Positions 40,475-49,706 of a DNA stretch of 64,000 bases are shown in pieces. The stretch is from the NCBI RefSeq assembly GCF_003065605.1, contig NZ_CP026952.1, positions 1,302,001 to 1,366,000 of the forward strand, in the 5' to 3' direction. The notes under the pieces were generated by a model. The model searched no databases. It was given only the letters and a program-made list of their open reading frames with translations, and had not been told where the DNA came from. Source of the DNA: Aeromicrobium chenweiae. GTDB lineage: Bacteria > Actinomycetota > Actinomycetes > Propionibacteriales > Nocardioidaceae. Numbering within the stretch: position 1 is the stretch's first letter; each line of letters opens with the position of its first letter. A program made the translations under genes and the position numbers.

Positions 40475-40902
40475 GCGAATGAGTCGGCCGGGCGGCCGCG
40501 GCACGGTGTCGCAAGACACGCGTGTCGAGGAAAGTCCGGACTCCGTAGAGCGACGGTGGTGGCTAACGGCCACCCACGGCGACGTGCGGGACAGTGCCAC
40601 AGAGATCAGACCGCCAGCGGCCTGCACCCTTGGGTGCAGGTGCGGGTAAGGGTGAAACGGTGAGGTAAGAGCTCACCAGCGCTCCGGGTGACCGGGGCGG
40701 CTAGGTAAACCCCACCGGGAGCAAGACCAAGAGGGCCCGCTTCGCGTGCGAAGCAGGTCTGCGCTGACGGGCTGCTCGTCCGATGTCAGCGGGTAGGTTG
40801 CACGAGGCGTCCAGCAATGGGCGTCCCAGATGGATGGCCGCCCGGGTCGACGAAGCAATTCGCCGGCCCGACAGGATCCGGCTTACAGGCCGGCTCATTC
40901 GC
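40475..40902 (+). ncRNA. rnpB: RNase P RNA, bacterial class A
   Basis: Catalytic RNA of RNase P, about 428 bases. Conserved blocks: GAGGAAAGTCCGGACTCC at 40527 onward, the GGGTAAGGGTGAAACGGTGAGGTAAGAGC region in two pieces, CGGGTAGGTTGCACGAGGCG near 40792, and ACAGGATCCGGCTTACAGGC at 40871. Helix P1 pairs GAATGAG (40477-40483) with CTCATTC (40894-40900), fixing both ends to within a few bases. Processes tRNA 5' ends. Confidence 0.97.
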
Positions 40903-40949
40903 CCCCGGCCCCACGTTTCGCCGGCCCGGCGCATGGGTACGGTCCGGAC

Positions 40950-41783
40950 ATGACTGTCCCCACCATTGCCCTCAACAACGGCGTCGAGATCCCGCAGCTC
41001 GGTTTCGGCGTCTTCCAGATCGACCCGTCCGAGACCAAGGACGCGACGCTCACCGCCCTCGACGTCGGCTACCGCCACATCGACACCGCGGAGATGTACG
41101 GCAACGAGAAGGAAGTCGGCGAGGCGATCCGCGAGTCCGGCATCCCGCGCGACGAGATCTTCGTGACGAGCAAGCTCAACAACGGCTTCCACGCGCACGA
41201 CGACGCCATCAAGGCGTTCGAGGGCACCCTCGAGGCCCTCGGCATCGACAAGATCGACCTGTTCCTCATCCACTGGCCGCTGCCGGGCATCGACGTCGAC
41301 TTCGTCGAGACCTGGAAGGCGCTGGAGGAGGTCTACCGTGACGGGCGCGCCCGCGCGATCGGCGTCTCGAACTTCCAGCCGACGCACCTGCGCCGCGTCA
41401 TCCAGGAGGGCGAGATCGTGCCCGCGGTCAACCAGATCGAGGTGCACCCGTACCTCACGCAGGACGACGTCCGCGCCGTCAACGCCGAGCACGGCGTCGC
41501 CACCGAGGCCTGGTCGCCGATCGCCAAGGGGACGGTGCTCGACAACCCGGTCGTGACGGGGCTGGCGAACGACAAGGGCAAGACCCCGGCCCAGGTGGTC
41601 CTGCGCTGGCACGTCCAGCGCGGTGACATCATCTTCCCGAAGTCGGTGACCCGCAGCCGCGTCGAGGAGAACTTCAACATCTTCGACTTCGAGCTGACCG
41701 ACGGCGAGATGGGCACGATCACCGCGCTCAACAAGGACGAGCGCACCGGCCCCAACCCGGACGAGTTCAACTACGTCCCCTGA
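40950..41783 (+). CDS. Aldo/keto reductase, 2,5-diketo-D-gluconate reductase type
   Basis: A 277-residue AKR5-type reductase. The catalytic tetrad is visible: DTAEMYGNE (Asp and Tyr), TSKLNNGFH (Lys) and LIHWPLP (His). SNFQPTHL, NQIEVHPYL and IFPKSVTRSRVEEN contact NADPH. Members reduce diketogluconate and many other carbonyls, so the natural substrate is open. Starts 47 bases after rnpB. Confidence 0.92.
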   Translation: MTVPTIALNNGVEIPQLGFGVFQIDPSETKDATLTALDVGYRHIDTAEMYGNEKEVGEAIRESGIPRDEIFVTSKLNNGFHAHDDAIKAFEGTLEALGIDKIDLFLIHWPLPGIDVDFVETWKALEEVYRDGRARAIGVSNFQPTHLRRVIQEGEIVPAVNQIEVHPYLTQDDVRAVNAEHGVATEAWSPIAKGTVLDNPVVTGLANDKGKTPAQVVLRWHVQRGDIIFPKSVTRSRVEENFNIFDFELTDGEMGTITALNKDERTGPNPDEFNYVP

Positions 41784-41819
41784 CGTCCGCAGGTCACCTG
41801 CGAACGGGCGGCGTCGAGA

Positions 41820-42668
41820 TCAGGGCAGAGTCAGGATCTCGGCGCCGTTCGACGTCACCAGGAGGGTGTGCTCGAACTGCGCGGTCCGGGACTTGTCCTG
41901 CGTGCTGGCGGTCCAGCCGTCGTCCCACAGGTCCCACTCGATCGACCCGAGCGTCAGCATCGGCTCGATCGTGAACGTCATCCCGGGCTGGATGACCGTG
42001 TCGTACGTCGGGTCGTCGTAGTGCGGGATGACGAGACCGTCATGGAAGGCGGGACCCACGCCGTGCCCGGTGAAGTCACGGACGACGCCGTAGCCGAACC
42101 GCTTGGCGTACGTCTCGATGACGCGTCCGATCACGTTGATCTCGCGACCGGGCTTGACCGCCCGGATGGCCCGCATCGTGGCCTCCTGCGTGCGCTCGAC
42201 CAGCAGTCGTGACTCCTGGTCGACGTCGCCGACGAGGTACGTCTTGTTGGTGTCGCCGTGCACCCCGCCGATGTACGCGGTGATGTCGATGTTGACGATG
42301 TCGCCGTCCTCGAGGGGGCGGTCGTCCGGGATGCCGTGGCAGATGACCTCGTTGACGCTGCTGCACAGCGACTTCGGGTAGTCGCGGTAGCCGAGGGTCG
42401 ACGGGTAGGCGCCGTGTCCCACGATGAACTCGTGCCCGACGCGGTCCAGCTCGTCGGTCGTCACCCCGGGGGCGATGGCGGCCTCGACCGCGTCCAGTGC
42501 CTGCGCGGCGATCCGTCCGGCGACGCGCATCGCCTCGATGGTCGCGGCGTCACGGACCAGCGGGCCCTTGTACGGCAGCGGCGCGATCTGTCCGACGTAC
42601 TCGGGACGCTCGATCGCGTCGGGGACGGGGCGGCGGGCGGACAGTCGGCCGGCGGTCAGGACACTCAC
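41820..42668 (-). CDS. map: Methionine aminopeptidase, type I
   Basis: Removes N-terminal Met from nascent proteins; 282 residues. Metal ligands: two Asp in [19 protein letters not shown], His in [10 protein letters not shown], and Glu in FTIEPML and QFEHTLLV. The N-terminal extension of about 40 residues with [15 protein letters not shown] is the SH3-binding-like linker seen in actinobacterial type Ic (MapB-like) enzymes. GTG start. Convergent with the aldo/keto reductase gene. Confidence 0.95.
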   Translation of the reverse strand: MSVLTAGRLSARRPVPDAIERPEYVGQIAPLPYKGPLVRDAATIEAMRVAGRIAAQALDAVEAAIAPGVTTDELDRVGHEFIVGHGAYPSTLGYRDYPKSLCSSVNEVICHGIPDDRPLEDGDIVNIDITAYIGGVHGDTNKTYLVGDVDQESRLLVERTQEATMRAIRAVKPGREINVIGRVIETYAKRFGYGVVRDFTGHGVGPAFHDGLVIPHYDDPTYDTVIQPGMTFTIEPMLTLGSIEWDLWDDGWTASTQDKSRTAQFEHTLLVTSNGAEILTLP

Positions 42669-42719
42669 CCGGTGAGTTTAGTGGGCGCGCCCGAGCCCGG
42701 GGTGCGGCAGGATGGGGGC

Positions 42720-42920
42720 ATGAGTGACGCCAAGTACTACTACTGCACCAAGCACGGAACGGTCGAGGGCGAGGACGGCTGCCGCGCGGCAGACCGCCTC
42801 GGACCGTACGACACGCGGGAGGAAGCTGCTCGCGCGCTGGAGATCGCCGCGGAGCGCACCAAGAGCTGGGACGACGACCCCGCCTGGAACGATGACGACG
42901 ACGAGTCGCCGAAGGAGTGA
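42720..42920 (+). CDS. Small conserved acidic protein
   Basis: A 66-residue protein: YYYCTKHGTVEGEDGCRAADRLGPYDTREEAARALEIAAERTKSWDDD, shown here as YYYCTKHGTVEGEDG and GPYDTREEAARALEIA. The first part has a Cys/His pair that might bind a metal. The acidic tail overlaps the next start as GTGA. Similar small proteins occur next to map or panB in related actinobacteria; function unknown. Confidence 0.75.
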   Translation: MSDAKYYYCTKHGTVEGEDGCRAADRLGPYDTREEAARALEIAAERTKSWDDDPAWNDDDDESPKE

Positions 42921-43198
42921 GACGCCGCCGTAGGGGCGGCCTGAAGCTCGAGCGGTCCGGCCCCTGGATCGGCGTCGCCGGGCTGTTCGTGGTGCTGTGG
43001 TGCTCGGTCTCGACCGCGCTCTTCGCCCCGTGGTGGGGCGTCGTGCTCGCGTTCGCCCTGCTGGTGCCGCAGGTGTGGCTCGTCGCCCGCTGGGCGCGCA
43101 CGCGTCCGGCGTGGTGCGTCGGGGTGCCCGTCGCCGGTGTCGTGCTCTGGGCGGCCTACGCCTGGCTGGGTGCGACCGCCTGGGGCTGGCAGGCCTGA
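42917..43198 (+). CDS. Small membrane protein
   Basis: A 93-residue protein with a basic N-terminus (MRRRRRGGLK) and three hydrophobic helices. It is rich in Trp, for example WAAYAWLGATAWGWQA at the end. The GTG start overlaps the previous stop by 4 bases, so it is coupled to the small acidic protein. Function unknown. Convergent with panB across an 85-base hairpin. Confidence 0.7.
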   Translation: MRRRRRGGLKLERSGPWIGVAGLFVVLWCSVSTALFAPWWGVVLAFALLVPQVWLVARWARTRPAWCVGVPVAGVVLWAAYAWLGATAWGWQA

Positions 43199-43203
43199 CT
43201 GCA

Positions 43204-43288
43204 CCCACCCCGCCCAGATCTGCGGAATAGTGCACGGAATTCGCCGTGCGAAACCGTGCACCACCCCGCAAATCTGGGAAGGGGTGGG
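43204..43288. repeat. Long near-perfect hairpin between convergent genes
   Basis: An 85-base inverted structure built from four paired blocks. CCCACCCC (43204-43211) pairs with GGGGTGGG (43281-43288), CCCAGAT with ATCTGGG, TGCGG with CCGCA, and GTGCACGG (43230-43237) with CCGTGCAC (43254-43261). That is 28 pairs in all. It starts 5 bases after one stop and ends 2 bases before the panB stop. Longer than a normal terminator, it may be a REP or MITE-like element used as a bidirectional terminator. Confidence 0.7.
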
Positions 43289-43290
43289 GA

Positions 43291-44160
43291 CTACTCGGCG
43301 AAGCTGTGCTCGTCGTCGGGGAACGCGCCGCCCTTGACGTCCGAGACGTACGCCTGGGTGGCCTCGAGCATGACGGCGTGCAGGTCCGCGTACTTCTTGA
43401 CGAACCGCGGCGTCCTGCCGGAGTTGAGGCCCAGCATGTCCTGCCACACGAGCACCTGCGCGTCGCAGTCCACGCCGGCGCCGATGCCGACCGTGGGGAT
43501 GCGCAACGCCTTGGTGACCTCCGCGGCGACGGGGGAGGGCACCATCTCCATGACGATCGCGAACGCCCCGGCGGCTTCGAGCGCCTTGGCCTCCTCGACC
43601 ATGCGCGCGGCACCGTCGCCGCGACCCTGGATCCGGTAGCCGCCGAGGTTGTGCTCGGCCTGCGGGGTGAAGCCGATGTGGGCGCACACGGGGATGCCGG
43701 CGTCGGTCAGCAGCTTGACCTGCGGCACCATCGCGAGGCCGCCCTCGAGCTTGACCGCGTGCGCGTTCGCCTCCTTCATGAAGCGGACCGCCGTGTGGAA
43801 GGCCTGCTCGGGCGAGCCCTGGTACGAGCCGAACGGCAGGTCGGCCAGCACGAGCGCGTGCGGGGCGGAGCGGGCGACGGCGCGCACCAGCGGGATCAGC
43901 TCGTCGACCGTCACCGGCAGCGAGGTCTCGTTGCCGTAGACGTTGTTGGACGCCGAGTCGCCGACCAGCAGCACCTCGACACCGGCCTCGTCGAACGTCG
44001 CCGCGGTGTACTGGTCGTACGCCGTCAGCATCGTCCACTTCTCGCCGCGCTGCTTCATCTGCTGCAGCGTGTGGGTGCGGATGCGCTTGCGGGGGGTCGG
44101 GGCAGCCGCGGCGGGTCCGGTGCCGTACGGCGCGGTCTCTTCAGGGGTGGAGTCGGCCAT
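43291..44160 (-). CDS. panB: 3-methyl-2-oxobutanoate hydroxymethyltransferase
   Basis: First committed step of pantothenate synthesis: methylene-tetrahydrofolate plus 2-oxoisovalerate gives ketopantoate. 289 residues. Motifs: [12 protein letters not shown], the metal aspartates in LLVGDSASN and [16 protein letters not shown], and IGFTPQ. A 25-residue N-terminal extension precedes the TIM barrel. Start ATG has AGGAGA upstream. Neighbour of nadE in the same direction, both cofactor genes. Confidence 0.96.
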   Translation of the reverse strand: MADSTPEETAPYGTGPAAAAPTPRKRIRTHTLQQMKQRGEKWTMLTAYDQYTAATFDEAGVEVLLVGDSASNNVYGNETSLPVTVDELIPLVRAVARSAPHALVLADLPFGSYQGSPEQAFHTAVRFMKEANAHAVKLEGGLAMVPQVKLLTDAGIPVCAHIGFTPQAEHNLGGYRIQGRGDGAARMVEEAKALEAAGAFAIVMEMVPSPVAAEVTKALRIPTVGIGAGVDCDAQVLVWQDMLGLNSGRTPRFVKKYADLHAVMLEATQAYVSDVKGGAFPDDEHSFAE

Positions 44161-44293
44161 GGGAATTCTCCTGTTCGTCTCGCGGCTCCTGGCGGAGTCC
44201 ACGGATGACCTCCAGCGTGCCAGATCCGCGCGCCGGTGGCCGCCGACTGTGAACCAAGTCATAACCGCGCCGTCGCCGGTCCCTCTCGGGGCG

Positions 44294-46045
44294 TCAGAGG
44301 TTCTCGCGCCACCGGTGCGTGATCGGGACGCGGCGGTCGCGACCGAAGTTGCGGCGCGACACCTTGGGTCCCGGCGGGTACTGGCGGCGCTTGTACTCCG
44401 CGCGGTCGACCAGGCCGATGACGCGCTCGACGAGCGCGGGGTCGAAGCCCTCTGCGACGACGTCGGCGGAGCCGAGGTCGCGCTCGACGTACGCGTCGAG
44501 GACCGCGTCGAGCTGGTCGTACGGCGGCAGCGAGTCCGAGTCCAGCTGGCCGGGACGCAGCTCGGCCGACGGCGCCTTGGTGATCGTCCCCTCGGGGATG
44601 GGCGGCGTCTCGCCACGCTCAGCGGCGTACGCGTTGCGCCACCGCGCCAGCTGCCACACCAGCGTCTTCGGGACGTCCTTGATCGGGGCGTAGCCACCGA
44701 CCGCGTCGCCGTAGATCGTGGAGTAGCCCGTCGCGAGCTCGGACTTGTTGCCGCACGCCAGGACGAGGTGGCCGTGCTGGTTGGACAGTCCCATCCAGAT
44801 CACCGCGCGGATACGGGCCTGCAGGTTCTCCTCGGCCAGGCCGTCCAGGTGCAGGGCGTCCTGGTACGCGTCGAAGATCGGCGCGATCGGGACGGTCTGC
44901 AGGGTGAGCCCGGTGCGCCTCGCCTGCTCCTCGGCGTCCGTGCGCGAGTGCTCGGTCGACCACGCGCTGGGGTTGGACACGCCGAAGACCTTGTCGGGTC
45001 CCAGGGCGTCGACGGCGATCGCGGCGACCAGGGTGGAGTCGATGCCGCCGGACATGCCGAACAGGACCGACGAGAAACCGTTCTTCCGCACGTAGTCACG
45101 CAGGCCCGTCACCAGGGCGGTGTAGATCTCCTGCTCGCGCGGCATCCGCTCGGCGTGCTCGGTCGGCAGCGGCTCGTACGCCGCGAAGGGCTCGGCGCTG
45201 ATGATGGTCCGCTTGATCGTGAGCCCGCCGAAGCGCTCGTCGGCGCCCGGCATGGTCGGGGTCGCCGCGGGCAGGTCGAGGTCGACGACGAGCAGCTCGG
45301 CGTCGAACTGTCCCGACCGTGCCAGGACCGCCCCGTCCTGGTCGACCACGATCGAGTCGCCGTCGAAGACCAGCTCGTCCTGACCGCCCACCAGGTTCAC
45401 GTACGCCAGGACGCACTCGCCCTCGCGGGCCCGCCGCGAGCAGAGCTCGAGACGCACGTCGTCCTTGTCGGCCTCGTAGGGAGAGCCGTTCGGGACGACG
45501 AGGAGGGCGGCCTCGGCGGCCTTCGCGGCGGCGGAGGGACCGTCGCGCCACAGGTCCTCGCAGATCGCCAGCGCGACGTCGATGCCGCCGATCTGGACGA
45601 TGTTGATCTCGTGACCGGGGACGAAGTTGCGGATCTCGTCGCCGACGCCGTAGTTCCACAGGTGGTGCTTGGCCTGGCGCGTGACGATGCGGCCGCCGTG
45701 CATCACCGCGACCGAGTTCAGCGGTGCGTTCTTGGGGATGCCGAGACCCTCCGGCGCGCCCTCGGCCTGGTCGAGGAAGCCGACGACCGCCACGAGGTCG
45801 CCACATCCCTCGTCCTGCAGGCGGACGGCCAGCTCCTCGGCCGTCGCCCGCGACGCCTTGATGAGCGAGGCCCGCATCGCGAGATCCTCGATGGGATAGC
45901 CGGTCAGCATCATCTCGGGGAAGACGACGAGGTGGGCGCCCTGGGCGACGGCCTGCTTGCAGTGCTCGACGACGAGGTCGGCGTTGCCGGCGAGGTCACC
46001 CACCGTGGCGTTGGCTTGGGCGAGGGCGAGACGCAGCTGGGGCAT
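44294..46045 (-). CDS. nadE: Glutamine-dependent NAD+ synthetase
   Basis: A 583-residue two-domain enzyme making NAD from deamido-NAD, ATP and glutamine. The N-terminal nitrilase domain has Glu in [12 protein letters not shown], Lys in IPKNAPLNS and the nucleophile Cys in ALAICEDLW. The C-terminal ATP-PPase domain has [11 protein letters not shown]. Length is shorter than the 680-residue mycobacterial form but typical of the compact type. It ends 133 bases upstream of panB. Confidence 0.95.
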   Translation of the reverse strand: MPQLRLALAQANATVGDLAGNADLVVEHCKQAVAQGAHLVVFPEMMLTGYPIEDLAMRASLIKASRATAEELAVRLQDEGCGDLVAVVGFLDQAEGAPEGLGIPKNAPLNSVAVMHGGRIVTRQAKHHLWNYGVGDEIRNFVPGHEINIVQIGGIDVALAICEDLWRDGPSAAAKAAEAALLVVPNGSPYEADKDDVRLELCSRRAREGECVLAYVNLVGGQDELVFDGDSIVVDQDGAVLARSGQFDAELLVVDLDLPAATPTMPGADERFGGLTIKRTIISAEPFAAYEPLPTEHAERMPREQEIYTALVTGLRDYVRKNGFSSVLFGMSGGIDSTLVAAIAVDALGPDKVFGVSNPSAWSTEHSRTDAEEQARRTGLTLQTVPIAPIFDAYQDALHLDGLAEENLQARIRAVIWMGLSNQHGHLVLACGNKSELATGYSTIYGDAVGGYAPIKDVPKTLVWQLARWRNAYAAERGETPPIPEGTITKAPSAELRPGQLDSDSLPPYDQLDAVLDAYVERDLGSADVVAEGFDPALVERVIGLVDRAEYKRRQYPPGPKVSRRNFGRDRRVPITHRWRENL

Positions 46046-46065
46046 GTCAGAACCCTAGTCCCGGA

Positions 46066-46413
46066 TCAGGCGATGCCGTTGTCCCGCACCAGCTTGACCA
46101 GCGCCTTCGGAGCCTTGATGCCGGACAGGGCGCCCATGCGGGCACGCCCCTTGACTCCCCAGCCGGGCGTCACGTTGTACTTGCGGCCGTCCAGGACGAG
46201 CGAGACGGACTGCCCACCGGTCACCAGCATCTGCTTGGCCGTCGTGGACGACAGGGGAGCGGTGTCGATCACGTCGCCCTTGGTGCCGAGCAGCGTGATC
46301 GTGCCGTCCTGTCCCACCACGATCGAGCCGTGCTGGGCGAGCGGCTTGAGGCCCTTGCCGATCTGGCACTCGTCGAAGGTGATGTCGCCGGCCGCGTTCT
46401 CGTGGGTGGTCAT
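46066..46413 (-). CDS. Hypothetical protein
   Basis: A 115-residue beta-rich protein starting MTTHENAAGDITFDECQIG. It contains repeated short strands (VVGQDGTITLLGTKGDVIDT) and a basic C-terminal half. No signal peptide or membrane segment. It shares the strand of nadE, 20 bases upstream, so may be co-transcribed. The divergent neighbour is glnA. Family not recognised. Confidence 0.6.
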   Translation of the reverse strand: MTTHENAAGDITFDECQIGKGLKPLAQHGSIVVGQDGTITLLGTKGDVIDTAPLSSTTAKQMLVTGGQSVSLVLDGRKYNVTPGWGVKGRARMGALSGIKAPKALVKLVRDNGIA

Positions 46414-46463
46414 GCCGAGGACCCTATGGTCACCGCGGTTCACGCCCGAATCGTCGGCCGTCC

Positions 46464-46479
46464 GTAACATCGCCGTAAC
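46464..46479 (+). promoter_or_regulatory. GlnR-like box upstream of glnA
   Basis: Two GTAAC half-sites separated by exactly 6 bases, 23 bases before the glnA start. This matches the a-site and most of the b-site of the actinobacterial GlnR consensus (gTnAc-n6-GaAAc). It suggests nitrogen-responsive control of glnA. The GlnR gene is not in the window. Confidence 0.5.
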
Positions 46480-46502
46480 AATCGGCGTGGGACACTGGCG
46501 CC

Positions 46503-47840
46503 ATGGGAAAACAGGAAGACTTCGTCCTGCGTGCGCTCGAGGAGCGCGACGTCCGATTCGTGCGTCTGTGGTTCACCGACGTCCTGGGATCCCTGAAGTC
46601 GGTCGCGATCGCGCCGGCCGAGCTCGAGGGCGCGTTCGCCGAGGGCATCGGCTTCGACGGCTCGGCGATCGAGGGCTTCGCGCGCGTGCATGAGGCCGAC
46701 ATGCTCGCGATGCCGGACCCGTCGACGTTCCAGATCCTGCCGTGGCGCGGCGAGACGCCCGCGACGGCCCGCATGTTCTGCGACATCCTGATGCCCGACG
46801 GCACGCCGTCGTACGCCGATCCGCGCCACGTGCTGAAGCGTGCGCTGCAGAAGGCGGCCGAGGCCGGGTTCACGTTCTACACGCACCCCGAGATCGAGTT
46901 CTTCCTGTTCAAGGGCAAGCCCGACGTGGGTGATCGTCCGGTGCCCGTCGACGACAGCGGCTACTTCGACCACACCGCCCAGGGCGGCGGCCAGGACTTC
47001 CGCCGTGAGGTCATCACGATGCTCGAGAACATGGGCATCTCGGTCGAGTTCAGCCACCACGAGGGCGGCCCGGGCCAGCAGGAGATCGACCTGCGCTACG
47101 CCGACGCGCTGTCGACGGCCGACAACATCATGACGTTCCGCACGGTCGTGCGGGAGGTCGCGCTCAGCCAGGGCAAGTGGGCCTCGTTCATGCCGAAGCC
47201 GTTCACCGAGCACCCCGGCTCGGGCATGCACACGCACGTGTCGCTGTTCGAGGGCGACGAGAACGCGTTCTACGAGGCAGGTGCGGAGTACCAGCTGTCG
47301 CAGACCGGTCGCGCGTTCATCGCGGGCGTGCTGCACCACACCCCCGAGATCACGGCCGTCACGAACCAGTGGGTCAACTCCTACAAGCGTCTCGCCGGCG
47401 GGGGAGAGGCCCCCAACTACGTGTGCTGGGGCCACAACAACCGTTCGGCGCTCATCCGCGTGCCGATGTACAAGCCGCACAAGGGCAACTCCGCACGGGT
47501 CGAGAACCGGGCGATCGACTCGGCCTGCAACCCGTACCTGGCCTTCGCGCTGATCCTGGCGGCCGGGCTCAAGGGCATCGAGGAGAAGTACGAGCTGCCG
47601 CCCGAGGCCGAGGACGACGTCTGGTCGCTGTCGGAGAACGAGCGCCGCGCGATGGGCATCGCGCCGCTCCCGCGCAACCTCGACGAGGCGATCCGCACGA
47701 TGGAGACCAGCGAGCTGGTCGCCGAGACGCTCGGCGAGCACGTCTTCGACTTCTTCCTGCGCAACAAGCGTGCGGAGTGGCAGGACTACCGCTCGCAGGT
47801 CACCCAGTTCGAGATCGACCGCCTCATGCCGATGGTCTGA
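46503..47840 (+). CDS. glnA: Type I glutamine synthetase (GlnA2-like)
   Basis: ATP-dependent synthesis of glutamine from glutamate and ammonia; 445 residues. The N-terminal GIGFDGSAIEGFA and metal ligands in HPEIEFFLF, GPGQQEIDL and GSGMHTHVS are intact. Length and C-terminus (FFLRNKRAEWQDYRSQVTQFE) match GlnA2 rather than the 470-residue GlnA1. The loop KYELPPEAEDD keeps a Tyr where GlnA1 carries the adenylylation site. Located upstream of glnE on the same strand, with two genes on the opposite strand between. Confidence 0.95.
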   Translation: MGKQEDFVLRALEERDVRFVRLWFTDVLGSLKSVAIAPAELEGAFAEGIGFDGSAIEGFARVHEADMLAMPDPSTFQILPWRGETPATARMFCDILMPDGTPSYADPRHVLKRALQKAAEAGFTFYTHPEIEFFLFKGKPDVGDRPVPVDDSGYFDHTAQGGGQDFRREVITMLENMGISVEFSHHEGGPGQQEIDLRYADALSTADNIMTFRTVVREVALSQGKWASFMPKPFTEHPGSGMHTHVSLFEGDENAFYEAGAEYQLSQTGRAFIAGVLHHTPEITAVTNQWVNSYKRLAGGGEAPNYVCWGHNNRSALIRVPMYKPHKGNSARVENRAIDSACNPYLAFALILAAGLKGIEEKYELPPEAEDDVWSLSENERRAMGIAPLPRNLDEAIRTMETSELVAETLGEHVFDFFLRNKRAEWQDYRSQVTQFEIDRLMPMV

Positions 47841-47857
47841 GCGGAACTCCCGCTCAG
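47837..47857. terminator. Bidirectional hairpin between glnA and the sigma factor gene
   Basis: CTGAGCGG-AACTC-CCGCTCAG, perfect 8-bp stem. It contains both stop codons: glnA at 47838-47840 and the opposite-strand gene at 47854-47856. An economical shared terminator; there are no T tracts, so efficiency is uncertain. Confidence 0.6.
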
Positions 47858-49158
47858 GTCCGCTCGGCCTTCCGCAGCAGCACGGCCCGCTCCCGCTCGT
47901 TGCGGGTGAGCGCTGCCGCGGTGAGGAGCTCCTCGCGTGCCTCGTCGCGCCGACCGAGGCGGGCCAGCAGCTCCCCGCGCACGCCCGGCAGGAGCGCGGA
48001 GCCGCTCAACGCCCCGGTCGCGGCGAGCTCGTCCACGGCCGCGAGCCCCGCCGCGGGTCCGCCGGCCATCGCGACCGCGACCGCGCGGTTGAGGTCGGCG
48101 ACGGGTGACGGGGCGACGTCGGCCAGGGCCTCGTAGAGCCTGACGATCCGGTCCCAGTCCGTCTCGTCGGTGGAGGGGGCGACGGCGTGGCACTCGGCGA
48201 TCGCCGCCTGCAGGGCGTACGCACCCCGCCCGCGTCCGATCGCGTCCGCGCGGGCCAGCGCGGCACGTCCTCGCTGGATCTGGCCGTGGTCCCAGCGCGA
48301 CCGGTCCTGGTCGGCCAGCAGGATCGGCTCACCGTCCGCGTCGATTCGTGCGGCGAACCGGGACGCCTGCAGCTCGAGCAGAGCCAGGAGGGCGTGGGCG
48401 TCGGGCTCGTCCGGGACGAGGGCGCTGACGGTGCGGGCGAGCCGGAGCGCCTCCCCGGCGAGGTCCGTGCGCATCCAGCTGGTGCCGGACGTCGCGGCGT
48501 ACCCCTCGTTGAAGATCAGGTAGACCACCTGGAGGACCGACGCGAGGCGACCGCCCAGCTCCTCCCGCGGCGGCACCTCGAACGGCACCGAGGCCGCGGC
48601 GATCGTCCGCTTGGCGCGCACGACCCGTTGCTGGACGGTGCTGACCGGCACCATGAACGCCCGTGCGATCTCGTCGGTGGTCAGGCCACCGACGACACGG
48701 AGGGTGAGCGCTATCTGGGACTCGCGGGGCAGGATCGGGTGGCACGCGACGAAGACCAGGCGCAGCACGTCGTCGTCCACCGTCCCGGGGTCCCACGGCG
48801 GCTCGTGCTCGGTCGCGGCGAGACGTTGCTCCTCGGCCAGGGCGCGGGCGATGGCGGCGTGACGGTCGTCGAGACGGGCGAGTCGTCGCCGGCGGTCGAT
48901 GGCCTTGCGCTTGGCGACGGTGGTCAGCCATGCCCCGGGGTTGGGCGGGACGCCGTCGCGCGGCCACTGCGCGAGCGCGTCGACGAGTGCCTCCTGCGCC
49001 AGGTCCTCCGCGAGCCCGAAGTCCCCGACCACGCGCGTCAGGGTGGCGACGATGCGGGCGGACTCGATGCGCCAGACCGCCTCGACCCGGCGGCGGGCGG
49101 CGGCTGCCGAGTCGGTCAGCCCTGGACCGGCCTGTCGGTGCCGAGCTGCTCGCGCCAC
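47854..49158 (-). CDS. ECF42-type RNA polymerase sigma factor with C-terminal TPR-like extension
   Basis: About 434 residues. ECF sigma-2 (VVGDFGLAEDLAQEALVDAL) and sigma-4 (LRVVGGLTTDEIARAFMVPVSTVQQRVVRAK) are followed by a 200-residue helical extension of the DUF6596/TPR kind. This and the DGPF/YCII gene just upstream define ECF42. GTG at 49158 has AGAAGGAG 6 bases before it but overlaps the YCII gene by 43 bases. A CTG at 49119 overlapping that stop as CTGA would give 421 residues. No anti-sigma factor is encoded. Confidence 0.87.
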   Translation of the reverse strand: MARAARHRQAGPGLTDSAAAARRRVEAVWRIESARIVATLTRVVGDFGLAEDLAQEALVDALAQWPRDGVPPNPGAWLTTVAKRKAIDRRRRLARLDDRHAAIARALAEEQRLAATEHEPPWDPGTVDDDVLRLVFVACHPILPRESQIALTLRVVGGLTTDEIARAFMVPVSTVQQRVVRAKRTIAAASVPFEVPPREELGGRLASVLQVVYLIFNEGYAATSGTSWMRTDLAGEALRLARTVSALVPDEPDAHALLALLELQASRFAARIDADGEPILLADQDRSRWDHGQIQRGRAALARADAIGRGRGAYALQAAIAECHAVAPSTDETDWDRIVRLYEALADVAPSPVADLNRAVAVAMAGGPAAGLAAVDELAATGALSGSALLPGVRGELLARLGRRDEAREELLTAAALTRNERERAVLLRKAERT

Positions 49159-49544
49159 TCGTACTCCTTCTGGATGTACTCGTTGTCCTGGTCGAACTCC
49201 TCGGTCTCGGTCACCCGGCGCACCTCCAGCCGCATGCCCGGCCCGAGCGGGCAGCGTTTGGCCCACTCAGCGGCCTCCTCCTTCGTGGAGGTCTGGATGA
49301 TCCAGAACCCGTTGAACAGCTCCTTGGCCTCGGTGTAAGGGCCGTCCGTCACGACCGGGGGCGTGGAGTCGAAGTCGACGACGAAGCCTTCCTCGGGCGG
49401 GGCGAGCCCGTCACCGGCCAGCAGGACGCCGGCCTTGATCAACGACTCGTTGAAGGCGCCCATGGCGTTGACGACCTCGGTGAAGTCGACGTCCTCGGGC
49501 ATCTCGAACCCGGCCGGCGTGCGCATGATCAGCATGTACCTCAT
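49116..49544 (-). CDS. DGPF/YCII-family protein, ECF42 partner
   Basis: A 142-residue ferredoxin-like fold protein. VVTDGPYTEAKELFNGFWII contains the DGP motif, and the N-terminus MRYMLIMRTP is typical. Homologues are genetically linked to ECF42 sigma factors and are often the regulated targets; their chemical function is unresolved. It is the first gene of the two-gene unit. Confidence 0.88.
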   Translation of the reverse strand: MRYMLIMRTPAGFEMPEDVDFTEVVNAMGAFNESLIKAGVLLAGDGLAPPEEGFVVDFDSTPPVVTDGPYTEAKELFNGFWIIQTSTKEEAAEWAKRCPLGPGMRLEVRRVTETEEFDQDNEYIQKEYEWREQLGTDRPVQG

Positions 49545-49706
49545 GGCGGTGGCTCCTTGCTGTGTGGGCCGCGTCTCGACCCTCTCATCATTGCTTCGAA
49601 CGGGCCACGGCCAGATCGACACGTCTGCCAGAGCTTTTTCTCCCGGCAGTGTCCACCGCCGTGGGCGCGACACCCGACAGGGCGCGTGGGCGGGTACCCT
49701 GCAGGC

